DNA from: an uncultured Eubacteriales bacterium
GTDB taxonomy: Bacteria; Bacillota; Clostridia; Peptostreptococcales; Anaerovoracaceae
NCBI GenBank assembly: GCA_902793875.1
Contig: CADBFL010000036.1
Location: 1 to 11,582 of the forward strand
Direction: 5' to 3'
Length of the DNA: 11,582 nucleotides
A program made the position numbers and the translations under genes. Below, piece by piece: positions 1 through 7,617 of this stretch. The notes beneath the pieces were generated by a model, which ran no database searches, was not told where the DNA came from, and saw only the letters and a program-made list of their open reading frames with translations. Every line of letters begins with the position of its first letter. Position 1 is the stretch's first letter.

Positions 1-13
1 CATACACAATCTG

Positions 14-40
14 CTGCAGAAAACAGGCTGCAAAAACAGG
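14..40. repeat. Short imperfect direct repeat downstream of the MATE gene
   Basis: Two adjacent copies, CTGCAGAAAACAGG (14-27) and CTGCAAAAACAGG (28-40), differ by one missing base. They lie just past the stop codon of the leftward MATE gene, in the 57 bases before the window edge. No clear terminator hairpin is visible there. The function is unknown and it may be chance. Confidence 0.35.
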
Positions 41-57
41 AACGAGCTTATCTCATA

Positions 58-1437
58 TTACAGATCATGAATGACGTTGTTCATCCACTTGCCGGAGAGG
101 TAGCGCAGGGAGAGTATGATGAATTTGACCAGGCACTCGATGCGCGTCAGAAGGAGGGCGATGTGTATCGGAAGGTGCCACACCAGCGCCGAGATGAATG
201 CGAGAGGAACGGCGATCAGCCATATCGAGCCGCATTCGGTGAACATCGCGAAGCGCGTGTCCCCTCCCGCTCTCAGTATGCCGGTTATCATCATGCCGTT
301 GTATATATCCATCGGCATGGTGAAGCCGAACACCAGGAGGATATAGAACATGTAGGTCCTGCCCTCGTCCGAGAGATTGAAGATGCCGGACATCGGCCGC
401 GCGAAGGTCACGCACAGCACGCCGAAAGAGATGCTGACCGCGAGGCATACCTTTATCAGATGCGCGGACAGACGCTTTGAATAAGGAAGATCCCCTTCGC
501 CGAGCTTCTCGCCCACCATTATCAGAGAGGCATCCCCCACGCTGAACGATGCGAAATTGAATATGTTGAATATCGCGTTCGCAGCCTGGTACGCCGCGTA
601 CGGGACAGTGCCGATGCGGTTGAAGGCCGCCACGTACATGGACTGGCCGAGGCTCCACACGAACTCGTTTATCGTTGTCGGCGTCGCGTTTTTGACCACC
701 CTTCTTATCAGCTCCGGATCCCAGCCGAAATAACTCGAAAAGCTCCCGCGGAATGTATTTGTTTTTCGCGTGGAGAAGAAAAGATTGAGCAGGAACTCGA
801 GAACTCTCGCGGAGACCGTACCTATCGCCGCTCCCGCGACTCCCATCCTCGGGAATCCGAACTTTCCGAAAATCAGGATGTAGTTGATTAACGTATTGCT
901 CGAGAACACGACCATGCTGATGATCATCGGCAGTTTGACCTGCTGGGTCGACTTGAACGCCATCTCCATCGGGACGGCGAACGCGAGCAGGAGGAACGAC
1001 CAGCTGTTGATCTTCACGTATCTCGCCGCGAGGACCTGCACCATCGGATCCCTGGCATATATGGAAATGATGCCGGAGGTGCAGAAGTTCGCGAGCAGGA
1101 AGAACACGACGCCGAGAGCCGCCATCACGCTTATCGCGAATCCGATGACCTTGCGGATGTTGGCCATGTCCCTCGTGCCGTAGAACTGCGCCATGAAGGT
1201 AGCGGTCCCGCTCACGAAGCCGAACAGTATCATAAAGTGCACCATGAAGATCTGGGTCGCAACCCCTACCGCAGCGAGCTGAGTCTCTCCGAGCATGCCC
1301 ACCATGAGATTGTCCACCATCGTGAGAGTCGCGGTCACCACGCCCTGAACGGCGATCGGCGAAGCGATCCGCGCTATCTTTCGGTTGACCTCCCTGGTAT
1401 CGAATCCATTTGTCTGCATCTTTACATCGTTACCCAT
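58..1437 (-). CDS. MATE family efflux transporter (multidrug/cation antiporter)
   Basis: This is a 459-residue integral membrane protein of the multidrug and toxic compound extrusion family. Members export cationic drugs or other small organic molecules in exchange for Na+ or H+. The whole chain is a succession of hydrophobic stretches consistent with 12 membrane helices in two homologous halves. Family hallmarks visible are the early MVDNLMVGMLG segment (40-50), NTLINYILIFGKFGFPRMGV (181-200) followed by GAAIGT, and GILRAGGDTRF (387-397) in the second half. The length is normal for the family. An ATG at 1437 gives a typical cytoplasmic N-terminus. An in-frame ATG at 1419 is an alternative, and neither has a strong Shine-Dalgarno. 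The frame also stays open upstream to 1617, but those residues do not resemble a MATE N-terminus. The gene is divergent from gyrB. The substrate cannot be told from sequence. Confidence 0.93.
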   Translation of the reverse strand: MGNDVKMQTNGFDTREVNRKIARIASPIAVQGVVTATLTMVDNLMVGMLGETQLAAVGVATQIFMVHFMILFGFVSGTATFMAQFYGTRDMANIRKVIGFAISVMAALGVVFFLLANFCTSGIISIYARDPMVQVLAARYVKINSWSFLLLAFAVPMEMAFKSTQQVKLPMIISMVVFSSNTLINYILIFGKFGFPRMGVAGAAIGTVSARVLEFLLNLFFSTRKTNTFRGSFSSYFGWDPELIRRVVKNATPTTINEFVWSLGQSMYVAAFNRIGTVPYAAYQAANAIFNIFNFASFSVGDASLIMVGEKLGEGDLPYSKRLSAHLIKVCLAVSISFGVLCVTFARPMSGIFNLSDEGRTYMFYILLVFGFTMPMDIYNGMMITGILRAGGDTRFAMFTECGSIWLIAVPLAFISALVWHLPIHIALLLTRIECLVKFIILSLRYLSGKWMNNVIHDL

Positions 1438-1446
1438 TTCCGTATC

Positions 1447-1476
1447 AGTATATTGCACCGCCCGCCTAAATAACAA
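1447..1476 (-). promoter_or_regulatory. Candidate promoter of the MATE gene
   Basis: Read on the minus strand, TTGTTA (1476-1471) and TATACT (1452-1447) are separated by 18 bp and match the -35 and -10 consensus at 4/6 and 5/6. Transcription would start near 1440. That is only a few bases before the ATG at 1437 and about 20 bases before the ATG at 1419, so if this promoter is used the 1419 start becomes more attractive. This is a motif match only. Confidence 0.4.
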
Positions 1477-1544
1477 GAAGAATCGATCTTGTATTTTTGT
1501 GATCCGGCAGAAAGGGCCGTAACGGGCTTTTCGGTGAACGAATG

Positions 1545-1554
1545 CCGGATCCGG
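1545..1554. repeat. Palindrome CCGGATCCGG
   Basis: A perfect 10-bp palindrome inside the larger inverted-repeat unit between the MATE gene and gyrB. It could be a protein-binding site, but no known operator is recognised. Confidence 0.45.
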
Positions 1555-1556
1555 GG

Positions 1557-1568
1557 CGAAAATTTTCG
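1557..1568. promoter_or_regulatory. Palindrome CGAAAATTTTCG, possible operator
   Basis: A perfect 12-bp palindrome about 44 bp upstream of the gyrB -35 box and about 80 bp upstream of the candidate MATE -35 box. Its size and symmetry fit a dimeric regulator site. No named operator consensus is recognised, so the role is inference. Confidence 0.35.
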
Positions 1569-1611
1569 ATTTAAGGGGATTTTTTGAAAATACAAGATAT
1601 TGTGGAATAAC

Positions 1612-1640
1612 TTGCAAAAAAATCGCTTATATGGTAAAAT
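1612..1640 (+). promoter_or_regulatory. gyrBA promoter (sigma-70/SigA type, extended -10)
   Basis: TTGCAA (1612-1617) and TAAAAT (1635-1640) are separated by exactly 17 bp. The -10 box is preceded by TG at 1632-1633, giving an extended -10. Transcription should begin near 1647, leaving a leader of about 145 nt before gyrB. This is the best promoter match in the window. Gyrase promoters are often induced by DNA relaxation, but nothing here proves that for this one. Confidence 0.65.
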
Positions 1641-1791
1641 TCGGGCGTAAAACTAATGGGATGCAATGCCCGTTTTTTAGTGCGAGTCAGCAGTTCCAAG
1701 GCATACAGCGATCCCGGACGCAGATTGTACTTTCGCATTCGAAAACGGACTCAGACAATATCACCTGAAAAGAGAGAAAAGGAACGAACGA

Positions 1792-3717
<1,926 letters not shown>

Positions 3718-3747
3718 CGGTCCGCCGGAAAAGGAATGATATAGAAA

Positions 3748-6264
3748 ATGGCAAATTTACTGGACAACAGCAACATAATCGAGCACGAGATATACGACGA
3801 GATGAAAAACTCGTACATCGACTACGCGATGAGCGTTATCGTGGGACGTGCTCTTCCGGACGTGCGCGACGGATTAAAGCCGGTACACAGGCGTATCCTG
3901 TATGGCATGCATTCGCTCGGCATCACGCCGGACAAACCTCATAAGAAATCCGCGCGTATCGTCGGAGAGGTCATGGGTAAATACCACCCGCACGGCGACT
4001 CCTCGATCTACGACGCGATGGTCAAGATGGCGCAGGATTTCTCGACCCGCTACCCTCTCGTCGACGGGCACGGAAACTTCGGTTCGGTCGACGGCGACGG
4101 CGCCGCGGCATCGAGATACACAGAGGCAAGGATGTCTCCGTTCTCGCTGCAGATGGTCAGGGACATCGAGAAGGATACGGTCGATTTCATCGACAACTAT
4201 GACGGCGAAGAGCAGGAGCCGGCAGTGCTCCCTTCGCGCGTGCCTAACCTTCTGATCAACGGATCAAACGGTATCGCGGTCGGAATGGCGACGTCGATCC
4301 CGCCTCACAACCTCGGCGAGACGATAGACGCCTGCGTAAAGATGATCGATGAGCCCGACTGCTCAGTCGAGGACCTCGCGCGCATCATCAAGGGGCCTGA
4401 CTTCCCTACCGGCGCCATGATACTCGGAAAGAGCGCGGCCAGAGAGGCCTACATGACGGGTCAGGGCAAGGTCAACGTCAGATCCGTATGCGAGATCGAA
4501 GAGGACAAGCGCGGACGCATGAGGATCATCGTCAGCGAGATCCCGTTCCAGGTCAACAAGGCCAGGCTCATCGAATCGATGGCCGACCTCGTCAGGGACA
4601 AGAAGATCGAGGGAGTGTCGGCTATCAGGGACGAGTCGAACCGCGAGGGAACGCGCATCGTCATCGAGCTCAAGAAAGACACGAACCCTAACGTGATCCT
4701 CAACAGGCTCTACAAGCACACCTCGCTGCAGACCTCGTTCAGCATGATCATGCTGGCGCTGGTGGACGGCGAGCCGAAGATACTGAACCTCAGACAGATC
4801 ATCGAGGAGTATCTGAAGCATCAGAAGATCGTGGTCACAAGGCGCACGAGATTCGACCTCGCAAAGGCCGAGGCAAGAGCCCACATACTGGAAGGACTCA
4901 TCATAGCGCTCGATAACATCGACGAGGTCATTCAGACCATCCGCTCGTCCTACAACGACGCGAGAGAAAAGCTGATGGTACGCTTCGGGCTTTCCGAGAT
5001 ACAGGCGCAGGCCATACTCGACATGAGGCTCGCCAAGCTGCAGGGTCTCGAGCGTGAGAAGATCCAGGCCGAGTACGAAGAGCTGCAGAAGAAGATCGCT
5101 TACTACAAGAGCCTGCTCGCCGACGAGCACAAGCTCATGGGCGTCATCAAGGACGAGCTCCTCGAGATCAAGGAGAAGTGGGGCGATCCGCGCCGCACGA
5201 AGATCGTGGCCGACGAGGGAGACCTCGATGAAGAGGCTCTGATCGATGAAGAGGACGTCGCGATCACGCTGACGCACCTCGGATACGTCAAGAGAGTCCC
5301 GGCCGATACATACAAGGCGCAGCGCCGCGGCGGCAAGGGCATAGTCGGACTCACGACAAGAGAGAGCGACTTCGTGCGCGACCTCATAATAACGAGCACG
5401 CACGACTACCTGATGTTCTTCACCGACATGGGCCGCGTCTACAAGATCAAGGCCTACGAGATACCGGAGGCTTCAAGGACAGCAAAGGGCACGCCGGTGA
5501 TCAACTTCCTCAACCTCAACAGCACCGAGCGCGTTACGGCCATGATCCCTGTCAGGGAGTTCAGGCCGGAGGAATGCCTCGTGATGGTGACCAAGCAGGG
5601 AACGATCAAGAAGACTCCGATGACGGAGTTCGACACGAACCGCAAGACGGGGCTCATCGCGATCACACTGAAGGAGGGCGACAAGCTGATCTCGGTGGCG
5701 CAGGCCAACGGAAACGAGAACATCCTCGTGGTCACGAAGCAGGGCAAGGCCATCGCATTCAGCGAAAAGGACGTCAGGCCGATGGGCCGCAACGCCGGCG
5801 GAGTCAGAGCCATACTGCTCGAGAAGGGCGATGAAGTCGTGTCCATGGAGCTCGACATCGACCAGAAGCGCAAGATGCTCGTCATAACCGAGAACGGCTT
5901 CGGCAAGAGGACGCCGCTCGCGGAGTACAGGCTGCAGGCGCGCGGAGGCAAGGGCGTCGCGACATACGACAAGACCAAGTTTGCCAAGACCGGACTGCTG
6001 GTCGGCGCGACCATAGTCAATGAAGAGGATGAGGTCATGGTGATCAATTCCAACGGAGTCATCATCAGGATCAGGGCCAGCGAGGTCAGCACCTCGGGCC
6101 GCACGACCCAGGGCGTCAAGGTGATGAAGGTCGACAAGGGCAACAGCATCGTGAGCTTCGCCAAGGTGATCGATGAGGACGCCGCCGAAAAGAAAGAGGA
6201 GGCTGTCGAAAACGCCAATCCCAACATCGGAGCCGACGGAAACGAGCAGATGACGCTCGTGTGA
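3748..6264 (+). CDS. gyrA: DNA gyrase subunit A
   Basis: This is the DNA-cleaving and DNA-wrapping subunit of gyrase. The 838 residues include the winged-helix/tower breakage-reunion domain with catalytic Tyr124 in ASRYTEAR and the quinolone-determining stretch HPHGDSSIYD (80-89). They also include the coiled-coil region around 360-490 and a C-terminal beta-pinwheel. The GyrA box QRRGGKG at 525-531 opens the pinwheel and separates GyrA from ParC. Ser85 and Asp89 (E. coli S83 and D87) are both the susceptible-type residues. The last 30 residues form an acidic tail, a common GyrA feature. The start ATG at 3748 follows AAAAGGAA (about 3729-3736) with a slightly long spacing of about 12 nt. An ATG at 3736 in the same frame is stopped after two codons. 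The gene is the last in the gyrBA operon and is followed by a terminator. Confidence 0.98.
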   Translation: MANLLDNSNIIEHEIYDEMKNSYIDYAMSVIVGRALPDVRDGLKPVHRRILYGMHSLGITPDKPHKKSARIVGEVMGKYHPHGDSSIYDAMVKMAQDFSTRYPLVDGHGNFGSVDGDGAAASRYTEARMSPFSLQMVRDIEKDTVDFIDNYDGEEQEPAVLPSRVPNLLINGSNGIAVGMATSIPPHNLGETIDACVKMIDEPDCSVEDLARIIKGPDFPTGAMILGKSAAREAYMTGQGKVNVRSVCEIEEDKRGRMRIIVSEIPFQVNKARLIESMADLVRDKKIEGVSAIRDESNREGTRIVIELKKDTNPNVILNRLYKHTSLQTSFSMIMLALVDGEPKILNLRQIIEEYLKHQKIVVTRRTRFDLAKAEARAHILEGLIIALDNIDEVIQTIRSSYNDAREKLMVRFGLSEIQAQAILDMRLAKLQGLEREKIQAEYEELQKKIAYYKSLLADEHKLMGVIKDELLEIKEKWGDPRRTKIVADEGDLDEEALIDEEDVAITLTHLGYVKRVPADTYKAQRRGGKGIVGLTTRESDFVRDLIITSTHDYLMFFTDMGRVYKIKAYEIPEASRTAKGTPVINFLNLNSTERVTAMIPVREFRPEECLVMVTKQGTIKKTPMTEFDTNRKTGLIAITLKEGDKLISVAQANGNENILVVTKQGKAIAFSEKDVRPMGRNAGGVRAILLEKGDEVVSMELDIDQKRKMLVITENGFGKRTPLAEYRLQARGGKGVATYDKTKFAKTGLLVGATIVNEEDEVMVINSNGVIIRIRASEVSTSGRTTQGVKVMKVDKGNSIVSFAKVIDEDAAEKKEEAVENANPNIGADGNEQMTLV

Positions 6265-6294
6265 TGACAATATACGAACAGGCATTTACACAGG

Positions 6295-6323
6295 ATCCCG
6301 GACAGCGTCCGGGATTTTGTATT
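6295..6323 (+). terminator. Rho-independent terminator of gyrBA
   Basis: ATCCCGGAC (6295-6303) pairs perfectly with GTCCGGGAT (6307-6315) across a 3-nt loop, followed by the T-rich run TTTGTATT. It lies 30 bp after the gyrA stop codon. The stem shares GATCCCGGACA with the terminator at 7572-7603. Confidence 0.85.
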
Positions 6324-6330
6324 GTTAATC

Positions 6331-6359
6331 TTGTTTTGAACATGAGTTATTTGTAAGAT
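6331..6359 (+). promoter_or_regulatory. Candidate promoter of the lipoprotein gene
   Basis: TTGTTT (6331-6336) and TAAGAT (6354-6359) are spaced by 17 bp just after the gyrA terminator. The consensus match is modest (3/6 and 4/6). A separate promoter is expected here because the terminator isolates the lipoprotein gene from gyrA. Confidence 0.4.
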
Positions 6360-6380
6360 GAAAACAGCAGCAGCGCCGGA

Positions 6381-6408
6381 CCGGGACTGAGCTGTAACGG
6401 CAGCCCGG
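6381..6408 (+). other. Possible leader hairpin upstream of the lipoprotein gene
   Basis: CCGGG-A-CTG (6381-6389) can pair with CAG-CCCGG (6401-6408), giving 8 bp with one bulged A and an 11-nt loop. It ends 31 nt before the start codon. No T-run follows, so it is not a terminator. It might stabilise the mRNA or modulate translation. No riboswitch family is recognised. Confidence 0.35.
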
Positions 6409-6439
6409 CATGGCGGCAATAGAGAGAAAGGAAAAAAAT

Positions 6440-7531
6440 ATGAAAAAACAATGGAAGAAAACAGCAGCTCTCGTGATGACGCTGATGCTGGGAGTTTCAC
6501 TGCTGAGCGCCTGCGGCGGCAGCGGCGGCAGCGGCGGCAGCGGATCGGACGCAGAGGCGAACGCGGGAGTCAGAGGCGTCGTGATCACGGTCCCTGACGG
6601 CTGGACAGTGAACGGAGGAACCGGCGACGGCAATCTGACATTTGGCAGCGAGGATTCGGATTACACCCTGTCCATAAACGCCACAAACAGCGCAGATCTT
6701 GAGAACAATAAGAAGTACGACGATTCCGTCAAGACAACGGACGTTGAAGAGTACTATAAGCAGAACAGCGAGAAATACGACAAAAGCACAGATCCTGCCA
6801 AACCGGAACGCAGCGAGACCAAGGTCTGCGGAACCGACGGCTATTACTACAAAATGAAAAATGACAACTCATACATAGGCCTGGAAGTAACATGGCTCAT
6901 GGATGACAATATCTACGATCTTTACCTCTCCAACTGGGACAACTACGACATGGAAAACAACGGCGAGTTAAAGAAAGACGCGAAGCCGCTGAGCGATGAT
7001 GAGATCGCGATGTTCGAGTCCGTAGTCGCCAGCGCTAAGGCCGGTGACGGGGCTGCCCTGCAAAAAAAGCTGATGAAAGCGGATTCTGTAGGAAAATATT
7101 CATTTGAGACCCCGGAAGGCTATGAAACTGAGAGCTTCGGCGAGAACTATGTGAGCCTCAAAAAAGACGGCAGCGATGTCACGCTGCAGGTGAATATTAC
7201 TACAGAGGAAGACCTGAAATATATAGAAGACGAAAACGGCAAGCATCCGGCGTCGCTCGAGGAAGAATGGAGCAACCGCAGCAACGGTCTTGGAGATGAA
7301 AACAAGACAGAGATCGCCGGCAGGGAGGCAGTATTGTACGAATTTCCTGATGAGAACGGCAAGATGTACAACGTAAGCGCGACATTCCTGTCGGACGACG
7401 GATTATACAACATCTCAATGGATACACAGGCATGGGATGAAAGCGGCAAGCTCAGGGAAGACGCGAAGGCACTGACAAAGGATGAAATAGAGACCTTCGA
7501 AAACTTCCTGAAGACCTTCAAGGCCAGATAA
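6440..7531 (+). CDS. Lipoprotein with two tandem copies of one domain (PsbP/DcrB-like fold suspected)
   Basis: This is a 363-residue exported lipoprotein. A basic N-terminus (MKKQWKK), a hydrophobic core and the lipobox LSAC (Cys25) predict cleavage and lipid attachment at Cys25, placing it on the outer face of the cytoplasmic membrane. A GGS-GGS-GGS linker follows. The mature part contains two related domains, about 46-200 and 216-361. Both begin with a short strand ending in VPDGW or TPEGY, and both end with matching helices: KKDAKPLSDDEIAMFESVV (178-196) and REDAKALTKDEIETFENFL (339-357). The P-G-W/Y start and terminal 'DEI..FE' helix resemble PsbP/DcrB-like lipoprotein domains, but that assignment is from memory of the fold and is tentative. 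The start at 6440 is chosen over the in-frame ATG at 6410 because AAAGGA (6427-6432) lies 7 nt upstream and the signal peptide begins there. The ligand and role are unknown. Confidence 0.88.
   Translation: MKKQWKKTAALVMTLMLGVSLLSACGGSGGSGGSGSDAEANAGVRGVVITVPDGWTVNGGTGDGNLTFGSEDSDYTLSINATNSADLENNKKYDDSVKTTDVEEYYKQNSEKYDKSTDPAKPERSETKVCGTDGYYYKMKNDNSYIGLEVTWLMDDNIYDLYLSNWDNYDMENNGELKKDAKPLSDDEIAMFESVVASAKAGDGAALQKKLMKADSVGKYSFETPEGYETESFGENYVSLKKDGSDVTLQVNITTEEDLKYIEDENGKHPASLEEEWSNRSNGLGDENKTEIAGREAVLYEFPDENGKMYNVSATFLSDDGLYNISMDTQAWDESGKLREDAKALTKDEIETFENFLKTFKAR
6515..6541 (+). repeat. Three perfect tandem copies of GGCGGCAGC
   Basis: Three identical 9-bp units (6515-6523, 6524-6532, 6533-6541) encode Gly-Gly-Ser three times, directly after the lipidated cysteine. 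Each unit is a whole number of codons, so slippage would lengthen or shorten the tether without a frameshift. Confidence 0.85.
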
Positions 7532-7571
7532 GGCAGAACATGATGAGATCATAAAAAGAGAATATATGCAC

Positions 7572-7603
7572 GAAAGATCCCGGACACTCATCCGGGATCT
7601 TTC
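7572..7603. terminator. Bidirectional terminator between convergent genes
   Basis: GAAAGATCCCGGA (7572-7584) and TCCGGGATCTTTC (7591-7603) form a perfect 13-bp stem with loop CACTCA. The A-rich outer left arm and T-rich outer right arm let it work in both directions. It sits 40 bp after the lipoprotein stop codon and 14 bp after the stop codon of the leftward helicase gene. Confidence 0.85.
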
Positions 7604-7617
7604 ATGAGATGAAGAGA

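Larger units (their letters stand above)
1486..1598. repeat. Inverted-repeat unit of 113 bp with 12-bp perfect ends
   Basis: ATCTTGTATTTT (1486-1497) is the exact reverse complement of AAAATACAAGAT (1587-1598). Nested inside are GATCCGGC (1501-1508) with its complement GCCGGATC (1544-1551), and a near-dyad AAAGGGCCGT-A-ACGGGCTTTT (1511-1531) with one mismatch and one G-T pair. No flanking target-site duplication is evident. It could be a miniature element remnant, a large cruciform-capable regulatory site, or chance in an AT-rich spacer. Confidence 0.5.
1438..1791. other. Divergent MATE/gyrB intergenic region
   Basis: These 354 bp hold no convincing gene. They contain, from left to right, the candidate MATE promoter, a cluster of inverted repeats and palindromes between about 1486 and 1598, the gyrB promoter at 1612-1640, and a gyrB leader of roughly 145 nt. 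In the leader, TTTCG (1731-1735) and CGAAA (1740-1744) can form a small hairpin, enclosed by ATTGT (1724-1728) and ACAAT (1755-1759). The gyrB ribosome-binding site AAAAGGAA is at 1777-1784. Confidence 0.7.

Noticed and set aside
1438..1617. N-terminal extension of the MATE frame by 60 codons
   Set aside because: The frame is open, but the extra residues do not look like a MATE N-terminus, the extension covers the inverted-repeat cluster and reaches the gyrB -35 box, and it would give an unusually long protein.
1642..1678. Terminator-like sequence CGGGC ... GCCCG followed by TTTTTT in the gyrB leader
   Set aside because: The 5' arm (1642-1646) lies before the predicted transcription start near 1647, so it would not be in the RNA. 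The loop of 21 nt is also long and the stem only 5 bp.
5473..6285. Open frames antisense to the end of gyrA
   Set aside because: They are shadows of the gyrA reading frame with no ribosome-binding site or domain.
6410..6439. Upstream start for the lipoprotein (ten extra codons)
   Set aside because: The ATG at 6440 has AAAGGA 7 nt upstream and begins a standard signal peptide. The extension would cover that ribosome-binding site.
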